A DNA stretch of 64,000 nucleotides from Winogradskyella sp. Lineage in GTDB: Bacteria; Bacteroidota; Bacteroidia; Flavobacteriales; Flavobacteriaceae. The DNA lies in assembly GCA_002722255.1 (NCBI GenBank), contig PBLD01000006.1, positions 153,332-217,331 on the forward strand. The letters are read 5' to 3'. Below are positions 44,664 to 53,439 of this stretch, in pieces. Positions within the stretch are counted from its first letter, which is position 1, and each line of letters opens with the position of its first letter. Below the pieces are notes generated by a model. It did no database searches. It saw only the letters and a list, made by a program, of their open reading frames with translations, and was not told the DNA's origin. Position numbers and translations under genes: made by a program.

Positions 44664-45803
44664 ATGACAAATTACGATTACATCATTTTGGGTGCAGGTG
44701 CTTCAGGTCTTATGTTGGCTTATCGTATGGCTTCAGATACTTTTTTTGATGATAAATCGATTTTAATTATTGATAAAGAAAAGCAAAAAGGCAATGATAG
44801 AACTTGGTGCTTTTGGGAAAACGGTGAAGGTGAGTGGGATGATATATTGACTAAAACCTGGTCTAAAATCTATTTTGGAAGTGATAATTATAAAGGCGAC
44901 ATAGACATATTACCATATAAATATAAAATGATACGAAGTGAAGATTTTTATAATTCACTTTGGCAAAAAATTGAAAAGAAAACCAACATCACATTTCATA
45001 ATGATGAGGTCCGTAATTTTACTGAGCTTAACGATTGTGTACAAGTCATTACCAGTAAAGGAAGTTATGTGGCCTCTAAACTTTTTAATAGCATACATGA
45101 TGCAAATCTGTATGTTAATCAAAAAAAGTATCCTGTACTTCAGCAACACTTTGTAGGTTGGTTTGTAAAAACTGAAGATGCTGTCTTTGATGATTCAACA
45201 GCAACTTTTATGGATTTTACTGTGCCACAAAACGGAAATACACGTTTTATGTATGTGTTACCAATAGACAAATACACTGCACTATTTGAATACACTTTAT
45301 TTTCTAAAGAGTTGCTTCAACTTGAAGAATACGAAGAAGCTATAATAAACTATCTAAAAGAAAGAGGGATTAATGATTTTGAAATAAAAGAAAAAGAAAA
45401 AGGTAGCATACCAATGACAGCTTTTAAGTTTTCTCAACTAAATTCAAAACATGTACTTAATATAGGCACAGCTGGTGGTTGGACTAAAGCAAGTACTGGA
45501 TATACCTTTAGAAATACGTCAAAAAAAACTAAAGAACTTATAATGTTTTTAAAGCAAGAAAGTTATCTTTTTGCATTTAATATTAAATCAAAATTTTGGT
45601 TTTATGATTTGATATTCCTCGACGTGCTGGCAAATAATAATGAAGAGGGTGCAGCTTTGTTTGCATCTATGTTTAAAAAAGCAGATGTAAAAACTATCTT
45701 TAAGTTTTTAGATGAAGAATCTACAAGGTTAGAAGATTTAAAGATTATCTTGTCTGTGCCACCAAAACGATTTATTCAAGCCTTTTTAAAACGGCTATTT
45801 TAA
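44664..45803 (+). CDS. crtY: Lycopene beta-cyclase (CrtY-type)
   Basis: Cyclises both ends of lycopene to make beta-carotene at the membrane. About 379 residues: N-terminal FAD/NAD-binding YDYIILGAGASGLMLA (4-19), then RTWCFWE (~49-55), the CrtY-family motif, FMDFTVPQ, MYVLPI, and a C-terminal GTAGGWTKASTGYTF stretch. ATG 44664 is chosen because the upstream ATG 44631 lies in the tail of the preceding terminator. It stands alone, 13 kb from crtZ-crtB-crtI, so carotenoid synthesis is split between two loci. Confidence 0.9.
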   Translation: MTNYDYIILGAGASGLMLAYRMASDTFFDDKSILIIDKEKQKGNDRTWCFWENGEGEWDDILTKTWSKIYFGSDNYKGDIDILPYKYKMIRSEDFYNSLWQKIEKKTNITFHNDEVRNFTELNDCVQVITSKGSYVASKLFNSIHDANLYVNQKKYPVLQQHFVGWFVKTEDAVFDDSTATFMDFTVPQNGNTRFMYVLPIDKYTALFEYTLFSKELLQLEEYEEAIINYLKERGINDFEIKEKEKGSIPMTAFKFSQLNSKHVLNIGTAGGWTKASTGYTFRNTSKKTKELIMFLKQESYLFAFNIKSKFWFYDLIFLDVLANNNEEGAALFASMFKKADVKTIFKFLDEESTRLEDLKIILSVPPKRFIQAFLKRLF

Positions 45804-45822
45804 ATCTACAGAACTTTAGTAA

Positions 45823-45862
45823 TCTAACCAATCTAAGAGTCTAAGCTTATCTAAGCATCTAA
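45823..45862. repeat. Degenerate TCTAA repeats between convergent genes
   Basis: TCTAA occurs at 45823, 45832, 45840, 45850 and 45858, spaced 8-10 bases apart, in the gap between the convergent crtY and the small minus-strand gene. AAGCTTA in the middle could form a weak stem. No function is evident. Confidence 0.5.
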
Positions 45863-46090
45863 ATAAACTTGTCCTCTATGTGGTTTTAGAGCATCTCTTA
45901 ATGGTTGCATTTCAGATTCGTCAACAACCATATAAGCAGTATTATGCATATCTCCAAAGCTTTCAAGGTCTGCAATGGTAATATCTAATTTGTTTATAGC
46001 AATATATTCTTTAAGATGAATTAAATGATGTTCTGCTGTTTTTTGGCTGGCAGGACCTCTAAAGTCCCAGATCAATTTTATTTTACGCAT
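45851..46090 (-). CDS. Small conserved cytoplasmic protein, function unknown
   Basis: 79 residues from ATG 46090. Begins MRKIKLIWDFRG, then SQKTAEHHLIHLKEYIAIN and a C-terminal MVVDESEMQPLRDALKPHRG; the alternation suggests a small alpha/beta (ferredoxin-like) fold. A TTG at 46117 would extend it further into the upstream gene. It overlaps that gene by 8 bp, so it is cotranslated with the SRPBCC protein. Not assigned to a family. Confidence 0.65.
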   Translation of the reverse strand: MRKIKLIWDFRGPASQKTAEHHLIHLKEYIAINKLDITIADLESFGDMHNTAYMVVDESEMQPLRDALKPHRGQVYLDA

Positions 46091-46538
46091 CAGAAACAGA
46101 AATACCCTTTTCGGCAAAATTTTTAAAGTTATCCATGTATTTTTTAGTCTGTTTTTTAAAGGCTCTAGGCATTAAAAACAACATAGCGTTCATCATAAAT
46201 GTTGTTGGTTGAAATTCATTTTTACTAATCCATTTGGTGTGTCCTTCAGGTGTAGTTTCAAAATAATTTTGCTGAATATTCCTAACTCCTTTCGTTGTAT
46301 ACGTAGCATGAAATTCATTTGGAAAATCTTGTTTTGTAATGGTCTCAATAAGTTCCATTTTACGTTTTCCGAGTTGGTATTTCAGTTTCATTTTAGCACC
46401 AAACTCTCCAGGAGTGCCAGAAATATGCTCTGCGCTTATTAAACCTTCTTGCCAATGTTTCATGTTTTCTGCAGAGTTCATTTTCTTGGCTACCTCTTGT
46501 AGAGGCTTCTCAATAATGATTTCGGTTGTATATTTCAT
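46083..46538 (-). CDS. SRPBCC (START-like) family protein
   Basis: 151-residue START/polyketide-cyclase-like fold: EIIIEKPLQEVAKKMNS at the N-terminus (strand plus helix), the GEFGAKMKLKYQLGKRKMELIETI strands, FHATYTTKGVRNIQQNYFET, and a C-terminal helix KKQTKKYMDNFKNFAEKG. These proteins bind hydrophobic ligands in a helix-grip pocket; the ligand is unknown. It forms a two-gene operon with the small protein downstream. Confidence 0.8.
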   Translation of the reverse strand: MKYTTEIIIEKPLQEVAKKMNSAENMKHWQEGLISAEHISGTPGEFGAKMKLKYQLGKRKMELIETITKQDFPNEFHATYTTKGVRNIQQNYFETTPEGHTKWISKNEFQPTTFMMNAMLFLMPRAFKKQTKKYMDNFKNFAEKGISVSDA

Positions 46539-46675
46539 TTAGAATTTAGCTATAAGATTAAAGATAGATAAAAGCTCTATACTAAGTTTAATTTATCGAC
46601 GTTTCAACCTATTTATAAGTTGTAATAACTGTTTTGATGTAGTTTTGTATTAACAAATTAAGATAGTGCTATAAC

Positions 46676-46705
46676 TTGCGAAATAAGCGATTTATGTTAT
46701 TTTTG
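46676..46705 (+). promoter_or_regulatory. Bacteroidota-type promoter of the parvulin/SurA operon
   Basis: TTG (46676-46678), a 19-base spacer, then TATTTTTG (46698-46705), an exact TAnnTTTG box followed by C. Predicted start of transcription is near 46711, giving a leader of about 60 bases before ATG 46771. Confidence 0.65.
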
Positions 46706-46710
46706 CTCAA

Positions 46711-46724
46711 CCTCTAATTAGAGG
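46711..46724. promoter_or_regulatory. Perfect 14-bp palindrome at the predicted transcription start
   Basis: CCTCTAATTAGAGG is its own reverse complement and lies immediately after the -7 box of the foldase operon. Could be an operator for a dimeric repressor or a short stem at the mRNA 5' end. Confidence 0.4.
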
Positions 46725-46770
46725 ACTTTATTTGATAAATAGGAAGATTTAACGCAGAAAATTTATAAAC

Positions 46771-48717
46771 ATGAAACTTGGATTTAAATGCTTGCTCTTA
46801 GTTTTAATAACGCTCAATGTATCTTTTGCTCAACAAAAAGATGAGGTGTTACTAAAAGTAGATGGAGAACCTGTAATGACTTCAGAATTTTTAAGGGTTT
46901 ACAATAAGAATTTAGATTTAGTAAAGGACGAAAGTCAAAAAGATGTTGATGGTTATCTAAAGTTGTTTACAGAATATCAATTAAAGCTTAAAGAAGCAAA
47001 ACGACTTAAGTTAGACCAAGATGCAAAATACCAACGAGAGTTTTTGAGGTATAAGAAGCAGTTAACAAAAAATTATCTTTCAGAAAACAAAGTAACAGAT
47101 GCTTTGGTAAAGGAAGCTTATGAGCGCAATAGTTATGATATAAATGCCTCACATGTTTTAGTACGTTTAGATGGTAATGCAAAGGATACAATAGATGCAT
47201 ACAATCAGGTTTTAAAATTAAGAGAACGTGTATTACAAGAAGGGTTTGATGCTGTAAAAGCAGATGTGCATAACGGAAAAACCATTTTCTTAGAAGATTT
47301 GGGGTATTTCTCAGCCTTTAAAATGGTTTATGATTTTGAAACAGCAGCGTTTAATACACCAAAAGGTGAAATTTCGATGCCTTTTAGGACACAGTTTGGC
47401 TACCATGTTGTTAAGGTTAACGATAAGCGCAAATCTAGAGGAACCATTACTGCAGCTCATATCATGATAGCCTTACAGCAAAAAGATACACTTTTAGATC
47501 CTGAAGAGCGCATTAATGATATTTATAAAAAACTACGACAAGGTGAAAAGTTTGAGTCTTTAGCAAAACAATTTTCAGACGATAAAAGTTCTGCTAGAAA
47601 TGGTGGAAAGTTATCTGCTTTTAAAAGTGGTCAGTTAAGTTCAACAATTTTCGAGGATCAAGCTTTTGCTTTAAAAAATGATGGAGATATAAGTCAACCT
47701 TTTAAATCTGAATATGGCTGGCATATTGTTAAACGTATAGAGCTACAGCCAATTCAATCTTTTGAAGAATTAAAGCCTTCAATAGAGTCTAAAGTAAAAA
47801 GAGACTCTAGGTCTCAGCTTATAAATGAAGCTATGGTTGATGCCTTAAAGAAGCGTTATCAAATTTCATACAATCCAGAGGCTAAAGAATATTTTACTTC
47901 GCTATTAGATGGTAATTACTTTACACGTTCTTGGAGGTTGCCAGAAGATTTTGAAAACGATAAAACAGTCTTTACTATTGGTAACCAATCATTTTCTTAT
48001 TCAGAATTTGGCCGTCATCTTATGTCGGCACAGCGTAACTATGCAAACAAAAAGGGAGACTTTTCTGTAGTTGTAGACAAAGAGTTTGAAAAGTTTTTCG
48101 AAAAATCAATTCTACAGTACAGAGAAGATAACCTAGAGTCAGAGAATGAAGACTTTGCAAATATCCTAAAGGAATATAGAGATGGTTTACTATTGTTTGA
48201 TTTAATGGAAAAGGAAATCTGGAATAAAGCCTCTAAAGATAGTGTTGGCTTGCAAGAATATTATCAAAAGCATAAAGATAAGTACCAATGGAGTGACCGT
48301 ATAGATGTGGTGATAGCAACTTCAGCTGATGAGAATTTTGCTAAGAAAGCCTCTAAAATGATGAAGAAAGATAAGTCTGAAGAAGATATAAGAAAAGCTT
48401 TGGATACCCAAGGCAAGAAAAACATCATTTTTACAAAAGGTATTTTTAATACAAATGACCCTAAACTTCCTGAAACCCTTAAAATAGAAGAGGGTGTTTC
48501 TGAAATCTATTCCCACAACGACGCGTTTCATGTTATAAATATTAAAGCTGTACTACCAGCAGGACATAAAACTTTAGAAGAAGCAAAAGGTAACGTGATA
48601 AATGATTATCAAAATGAGATTGAAGCGAATTGGATTGATAGTCTTTATAAACGCTTTAAGGTAGAAGTGAACGAAAAGGCCTTAGAAAGGGTAAAGGCAA
48701 AAATAAATAATCAATAA
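46771..48717 (+). CDS. Periplasmic parvulin-type peptidylprolyl isomerase, two PpiC domains
   Basis: 648-residue exported foldase, signal peptide ending NVSFAQ (21). A SurA-N-like helical region (~25-120) precedes two parvulin domains: ASHVLVRLDG...MPFRTQFGYHVVKV (~125-220) and AAHIMIALQQ...GGKLSAFKSGQ...QPFKSEYGWHIVK (~230-325). The C-terminal ~300 residues resemble another chaperone segment without a recognised domain. It should help outer-membrane protein assembly. First gene of an operon with two further SurA-like genes. Confidence 0.88.
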   Translation: MKLGFKCLLLVLITLNVSFAQQKDEVLLKVDGEPVMTSEFLRVYNKNLDLVKDESQKDVDGYLKLFTEYQLKLKEAKRLKLDQDAKYQREFLRYKKQLTKNYLSENKVTDALVKEAYERNSYDINASHVLVRLDGNAKDTIDAYNQVLKLRERVLQEGFDAVKADVHNGKTIFLEDLGYFSAFKMVYDFETAAFNTPKGEISMPFRTQFGYHVVKVNDKRKSRGTITAAHIMIALQQKDTLLDPEERINDIYKKLRQGEKFESLAKQFSDDKSSARNGGKLSAFKSGQLSSTIFEDQAFALKNDGDISQPFKSEYGWHIVKRIELQPIQSFEELKPSIESKVKRDSRSQLINEAMVDALKKRYQISYNPEAKEYFTSLLDGNYFTRSWRLPEDFENDKTVFTIGNQSFSYSEFGRHLMSAQRNYANKKGDFSVVVDKEFEKFFEKSILQYREDNLESENEDFANILKEYRDGLLLFDLMEKEIWNKASKDSVGLQEYYQKHKDKYQWSDRIDVVIATSADENFAKKASKMMKKDKSEEDIRKALDTQGKKNIIFTKGIFNTNDPKLPETLKIEEGVSEIYSHNDAFHVINIKAVLPAGHKTLEEAKGNVINDYQNEIEANWIDSLYKRFKVEVNEKALERVKAKINNQ

Positions 48718-48723
48718 ATTTTC

Positions 48724-49575
48724 TTGAAGAAGACGTTCTGTATATTAGTTATATGTTTAGGCCATTTCAGCTGTGATTTTTTTAAAAAGACAGATGATAG
48801 AGAGCCCATTGCAAGGGTTAATGAAACATATTTATATAAAGAAGATGTAGAAGGCTTGGTGCCTGAAGGAACAAGTAGAGAGGATAGTTTAGTTATTGTT
48901 AATGGCTACATTAATCGCTGGGCGCGCCAATTGTTGCTTATGGATGGTGCGTTGTTAAATCTTTCTGAAGAAAAGCAAGAAGAATTCTCAAAACTGGTAG
49001 CTCAATATAAGAGTGATTTATATACCAAAGCGTATTTAGAAGGCCTAGTGAAAAAAAATATAGACACTTTAGTTAATCCAGAGGAAGCCAAAGTGTTTTA
49101 TGAATCTAATAAAGAGTCCTTTAAATTAAATGATGATTTGTTGCAGTTGCGGTACATTAGTCTTCCGTTAAACCCAATAGATTTAGACACCATAAAAAAG
49201 AGATTTAAACGTTATGAAGCTAAGGACAAATGCTATTTAGATTCAATATCTATGCAGTTTAAATCGTACTCATTAAATGATTCTATTTGGGTAAAATACA
49301 GTCAGGTTGTAGATAAAGTTCCTGTGGTAACACAAGAAAGTAAAGAGCAACTGTTAAAAAAATCTAATTTCTTACAGCTCAAAGATTCAATAAACCTATA
49401 TTTGATGCATGTTAATGACATACGTCTGCAGAACGATTATGCGCCATTAGAGTATGTTAGTAAAACCATAAAACAAATTGTAATTAATAAGCGTAAACTA
49501 GAGCTTATTAAACAACTAGAAAAAGATATTTCAAAAGATGCAATTAAGAACAATAAATTTCAAATCTATAACTAA
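48724..49575 (+). CDS. SurA-like lipoprotein lacking an intact parvulin domain
   Basis: 283 residues starting with TTG 48724, with a lipobox HFSC (Cys17), so a predicted lipoprotein. The N-terminal half follows the SurA-N pattern (PIARVNETYLYKEDVEGLVP, YINRWARQLLLMDGAL). The central region starts like a PpiC domain (LLQLRYISLPLNP) but the GG-x-L and F-G-x-H parvulin motifs are missing, so catalysis is unlikely. Probably a chaperone subunit or degenerate paralogue working with its neighbours. It overlaps surA by 38 bp. Confidence 0.75.
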   Translation: MKKTFCILVICLGHFSCDFFKKTDDREPIARVNETYLYKEDVEGLVPEGTSREDSLVIVNGYINRWARQLLLMDGALLNLSEEKQEEFSKLVAQYKSDLYTKAYLEGLVKKNIDTLVNPEEAKVFYESNKESFKLNDDLLQLRYISLPLNPIDLDTIKKRFKRYEAKDKCYLDSISMQFKSYSLNDSIWVKYSQVVDKVPVVTQESKEQLLKKSNFLQLKDSINLYLMHVNDIRLQNDYAPLEYVSKTIKQIVINKRKLELIKQLEKDISKDAIKNNKFQIYN

Positions 49576-50980
49576 GGCTTTAAGCCTTTGTTGTTTTCTG
49601 TATGTAAGCACAATAGGTGCTCAAGAAATTATACAAGATGAGGTTGTAAAGGAAAAAGTAAAAGACTCTGTAGTTAATACAACCAGAGTAAAAGCTGACG
49701 GTGTAGCTGCTGTTGTTGGTGATTTTATTGTATTAGAGTCCGACTTAGATCGTGAGATAGCTCAGCTCGAAGCACAAGGAGCCGACTTAAGAGGAGTAAC
49801 ACGTTGCGAGCTTTTTGGTCTTCTATTAGAGAAAAAATTATATGCCCACCAAGCTATCCAAGACAGTATTGTAGTAAATGAGCTTTATATCAAATCTATG
49901 GTAGACCAGCAATTACAAGGTATTTTGGCGCAAACTGGAGGTGATATGGAAGGTATATTAAACTTCTACAAAAAAGATTCAGAACAAGCCTTAAGAGATG
50001 AGATGTACGAGATAAACAAAAATGGTTACCTCGAACAAGAAATGCGTAAGAAAGTTATTGATGAAGTTGAGATAACACCAGAAGAGGTAAGAACATTTTT
50101 TAATGAAATACCAAAAGATGAGAGGCCAACATTTGGAACAGAGCTAAAAGTTGCACAAATAGTTGTAATACCTGAGGTTACAGAAGAAGCTAAACAAGCG
50201 GTAATTGATAAATTAAAGGGATTTAAAAAAGATATAGAAGAAAATGGTGCCAAATTTGCAACAAAAGCATTGTTCTATTCCGAAGACTCAGGATCTAAAA
50301 ACAATGGTGGTTTATTACCAACCATGAATAGAAAAAAGCCAAGAATGGTAAAGGAATTTAGAGATGTCGCTTTTAATCTCCAAGAAGGGGAAATTTCAGA
50401 ACCTTTTGAAACGGATTTTGGTTTTCATATCATCTATTTAGAAAAAATTAGAGGTCAGGAATATGAAGTAAGACACATTTTATTGCGCCCAGAATTATCT
50501 CCTGAAACTATTCAAAAAGCACAAGAAAAGATTGAGAAAGTTAGAGAATTAATTGTAAGCGGTAAAACTACTTTTGCAGAAGCAGCAAGAGAGTTTAGTG
50601 ACGAAGAAGAAACTAAATATGAAGGCGGTCGTTTAACAAATCCAACTACTCAAGATTTTAATTTTGAGTTGACTAAAATGGATACAGAAATGTACACCCA
50701 AATACAAGGTCTTAAGGATGGTGAGGTTAGTCAGGTTATACAAGATGAGGACAGAATTAACAACATTAAGTTTAAAATAATGACGGTAACAGATCGTATT
50801 GATGATCATGAAGCTGATTATGCAAGAGACTATTTAAAGATTAAAGAACTAGCACTACAAGACAAGCAGGTAAGAGCAATAGAAAAATGGCAAAAACAGG
50901 TGATTTCTGAGACTTATGTAAAGATTAATGGAGAGTACAGAGATTGCGAATACGCTAATAATTGGTTAAAAAACGAATAG
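49538..50980 (+). CDS. surA: Periplasmic chaperone/peptidylprolyl isomerase SurA-like
   Basis: 480 residues, exported (signal peptide ending VSTIGAQ, ~28). A SurA N-domain (AAVVGDFIVLESDLDREIAQLEAQG, ~56-80) is followed by two parvulin domains: LKVAQIVVIPEV...NNGGLLP...EPFETDFGFHIIYL (~200-310) and YEVRHILLRPEL...YEGGRLT (~310-415). The first has the full catalytic pattern, the second is weaker at F-G-x-H. Chaperone for nascent outer-membrane barrels. ATG 49538 lies within the preceding gene; coupled translation is likely, and moxR follows 3 bp later. Confidence 0.88.
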   Translation: MQLRTINFKSITKALSLCCFLYVSTIGAQEIIQDEVVKEKVKDSVVNTTRVKADGVAAVVGDFIVLESDLDREIAQLEAQGADLRGVTRCELFGLLLEKKLYAHQAIQDSIVVNELYIKSMVDQQLQGILAQTGGDMEGILNFYKKDSEQALRDEMYEINKNGYLEQEMRKKVIDEVEITPEEVRTFFNEIPKDERPTFGTELKVAQIVVIPEVTEEAKQAVIDKLKGFKKDIEENGAKFATKALFYSEDSGSKNNGGLLPTMNRKKPRMVKEFRDVAFNLQEGEISEPFETDFGFHIIYLEKIRGQEYEVRHILLRPELSPETIQKAQEKIEKVRELIVSGKTTFAEAAREFSDEEETKYEGGRLTNPTTQDFNFELTKMDTEMYTQIQGLKDGEVSQVIQDEDRINNIKFKIMTVTDRIDDHEADYARDYLKIKELALQDKQVRAIEKWQKQVISETYVKINGEYRDCEYANNWLKNE

Positions 50981-50983
50981 TAT

Positions 50984-51937
50984 ATGTCTGATGTTGCTGT
51001 AATAGAAAACTTCGTAAACAAATACAAAACTCTTAAACAGGAAATTGCTAAAGTTATTATAGGTCAGGAAGATGTTGTTGACCAAATTTTGATATCAATA
51101 TTTTCTGGTGGACATTCGCTTTTAATTGGTGTGCCAGGTTTGGCAAAAACTTTAATGGTAAATACCATTGCGCAAGCACTTGGTTTAGATTTTAAACGCA
51201 TTCAATTTACACCAGATTTAATGCCTAGTGATATTCTAGGCAGTGAAATTTTAGATGAAAATCGAAATTTTAAATTTATTAAAGGACCCATATTTGCTAA
51301 TATCATTTTAGCGGATGAGATAAACAGAACTCCACCAAAAACCCAGGCGGCACTTTTAGAGGCTATGCAAGAGCGGGCTGTAACAGTGGCTGGTCATCAA
51401 TACAAATTAAGCTTACCGTATTTTGTTTTAGCAACACAGAACCCTATAGAACAAGAAGGGACTTATCCTTTGCCAGAAGCGCAGCTAGATCGTTTTATGT
51501 TTGCTATTAGATTAGAATACCCTTCTTTTAAGGAAGAAGTAGAAGTTGTAAAAGCTACAACTACAGACATACAGACTTCTGTTAAGGCATTATTTTCTGC
51601 ACAAGAAATTATAGATTTTCAGAATGTAATACGTCGTATTCCTGTTGCGGATAATGTTATAGAATATGCAGTGTCTCTGGTTTCTAAAACAAGGCCAAAC
51701 GAAGAAACTGCTGCAAATATAGTTAAGGAATTTGTGGATTGGGGAGCAGGTCCAAGGGCTTCACAAAATTTAATATTAGCAGCAAAAACTCATGCTGGTA
51801 CGAAAGGAAAATTTTCTCCAGATATAGAAGATATTCAAGCTGTTGCGATAGGTATTTTAAGGCATAGAATTATTAAAAATTACAAGGCTGAGGCAGAAGG
51901 TGTTTCGGATGAAAAAATTATAAAAAGTCTTTTCTAA
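50984..51937 (+). CDS. MoxR-family AAA+ ATPase
   Basis: 317-residue AAA+ chaperone-like ATPase: Walker A GVPGLAKT (44-51), Walker B ILADEINRTPPKTQAALLEAM (~106-126), sensor AT-QNPIEQEGTYPLPEAQLDRF, and the C-terminal DWGAGPRASQNL signature of MoxR. Family members activate cofactor- or VWA-domain partners. The VWA/DUF58 partners that usually follow moxR are absent here; it comes instead directly after surA, hinting at a link with envelope protein assembly (inference). Confidence 0.9.
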   Translation: MSDVAVIENFVNKYKTLKQEIAKVIIGQEDVVDQILISIFSGGHSLLIGVPGLAKTLMVNTIAQALGLDFKRIQFTPDLMPSDILGSEILDENRNFKFIKGPIFANIILADEINRTPPKTQAALLEAMQERAVTVAGHQYKLSLPYFVLATQNPIEQEGTYPLPEAQLDRFMFAIRLEYPSFKEEVEVVKATTTDIQTSVKALFSAQEIIDFQNVIRRIPVADNVIEYAVSLVSKTRPNEETAANIVKEFVDWGAGPRASQNLILAAKTHAGTKGKFSPDIEDIQAVAIGILRHRIIKNYKAEAEGVSDEKIIKSLF

Positions 51938-51988
51938 GTCCAATAGAATTTAATTATTCGGTAATTTGCTTCTTTTTAAAAAGAAAAA

Positions 51989-53110
51989 GTGACTTTAATT
52001 CGTTCCAAAAGAGTTTATGGTATAGATGTTATTAGGTCTATAGCCATTAGTTTGGTTTTAATTTCGCATTGTACATACCTACTTTATCCAAATAATAATA
52101 CTATCATTTTATCTTTTATAAGAACACTAGGAGCTGTTGGTGTAGATTTGTTCTTTGTGCTAAGTGGTTATTTAATAGGAGGATTGTTATTAAAGAATAT
52201 AGAATCAGGTAAAACGTCTTTATCACATTTGCTAATCTTCTGGAAACGACGTTGGCTTAGAACATTGCCTAATTATTTTTTGGTATTAGTGCTTAATATC
52301 ATTTTACTGCTAATTCTTGATGATGCTCTACCAAAAAACCTATGGCTTTACATTCCGTTTTTACAAAACTTTATAAGTCCACACCCTAATTTTTTTACAG
52401 AAGCATGGAGTTTATCTATTGAAGAGTATGCGTATTTAATGCTCCCTTTATTACTGTACCTGTCTTTTTTTATGTTTAAAAGGCACTTTAAGCAATTGTT
52501 TTTAAAGTTGACGCTCGCTATGATAATTGCGCTTTTTGCTTTTAAAATAAGTTATTATTTTAATGCTAATGTTACTAGTTATAAAGAGTGGAGTTCAGGG
52601 TTTAGAAAAGTAGTTTTATACCGAATAGATGCTATCTATTTTGGGTTTCTTTTAGTGTATTTTATTAAAAAATATAATACATTCTTCATGCAAAAGAAAA
52701 AGTTGTTTAGTGCCATAGCATTAGTTGTTTTTGGTTCAACTCATCTTCTGATTTACTACTTTAGTTTGTATCCTCAAACATATTTAGGGTTTTATGTTTT
52801 TTTGTATATGCCTTTAGTGTTGTTAAGTTGTGCATTGCTTTTTCCTTATTTTATCGATTTAAAAAAAAATAGGATTTTAGAAAATGTGTTTTATTTTATT
52901 AGTACTAGGTCTTATGCTATCTATTTAGTGAACTATTCTTTGATTTTATTAACTATTCAGAGATATTATGAAGTCGATCAAATATCTTTTTTTGCTAAGA
53001 TTTTGTTTTTAGTTTTATTCTTGTCATCAACTATTATTATAGCGCAAATAATCTATCTGTTTTTTGAGCGGCCGATACTGTCTCTTAGAGATAAATATGT
53101 TAGTAAATAG
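51989..53110 (+). CDS. Acyltransferase 3 family protein (OafA/YrhL-like)
   Basis: 373-residue integral membrane acyltransferase with about ten membrane segments. IDVIRSIAISLVLISHC (12-28) carries the conserved Arg and catalytic-type His; VDLFFVLSGYLIGG (~46-59) and EAWSLSIEEYAYLMLPL (~133-149) are further hallmarks. Members O-acetylate surface sugars or peptidoglycan. It starts with GTG 51989; a 16-base AT palindrome (TTCTTTTT/AAAAAGAA, 51970-51985) just upstream includes the ribosome-binding region. Probable surface-glycan decoration; target unknown. Confidence 0.87.
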   Translation: MTLIRSKRVYGIDVIRSIAISLVLISHCTYLLYPNNNTIILSFIRTLGAVGVDLFFVLSGYLIGGLLLKNIESGKTSLSHLLIFWKRRWLRTLPNYFLVLVLNIILLLILDDALPKNLWLYIPFLQNFISPHPNFFTEAWSLSIEEYAYLMLPLLLYLSFFMFKRHFKQLFLKLTLAMIIALFAFKISYYFNANVTSYKEWSSGFRKVVLYRIDAIYFGFLLVYFIKKYNTFFMQKKKLFSAIALVVFGSTHLLIYYFSLYPQTYLGFYVFLYMPLVLLSCALLFPYFIDLKKNRILENVFYFISTRSYAIYLVNYSLILLTIQRYYEVDQISFFAKILFLVLFLSSTIIIAQIIYLFFERPILSLRDKYVSK

Positions 53111-53439
53111 TCTGTTAATATTGACTAGATAAAAAATATACTTTGTTACGAATCAAGTATTAGAATGAAATCGTTAACAATACTCATTTTAATTAGCTAT
53201 GCTTATATATAGAAGTTTAATAAGAAATATATATTCATTCTAAATAAGCTGAATTGTTAAATTTTTATTTAAATGGCAATTAAGATGTTAATAGTTAATG
53301 TAATGTATGTGAAAAATAACTTTTTGTGATTTATTTTCAACATTTTGGTAATTTCTTTACATATTTTCAAAAGCCCTTACTATTTCGTAATTTTGTGACA
53401 CTTAAATTTAAAATAATTATCAACCTTTAAATATACTTT
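53111..53439. other. 329-bp AT-rich intergenic region upstream of aconitase
   Basis: No coding potential or RNA gene seen. It holds an exact -7 box near its right end (53388-53395) and an earlier TATACTTTG-like sequence near 53140. No strong hairpin follows the acyltransferase stop. Confidence 0.6.
53388..53395 (+). promoter_or_regulatory. Bacteroidota-type promoter for aconitase (-7 box)
   Basis: TAATTTTG, an exact TAnnTTTG box, 44 bases before ATG 53440. The -33 position holds TTTTC rather than TTTG. Confidence 0.5.
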
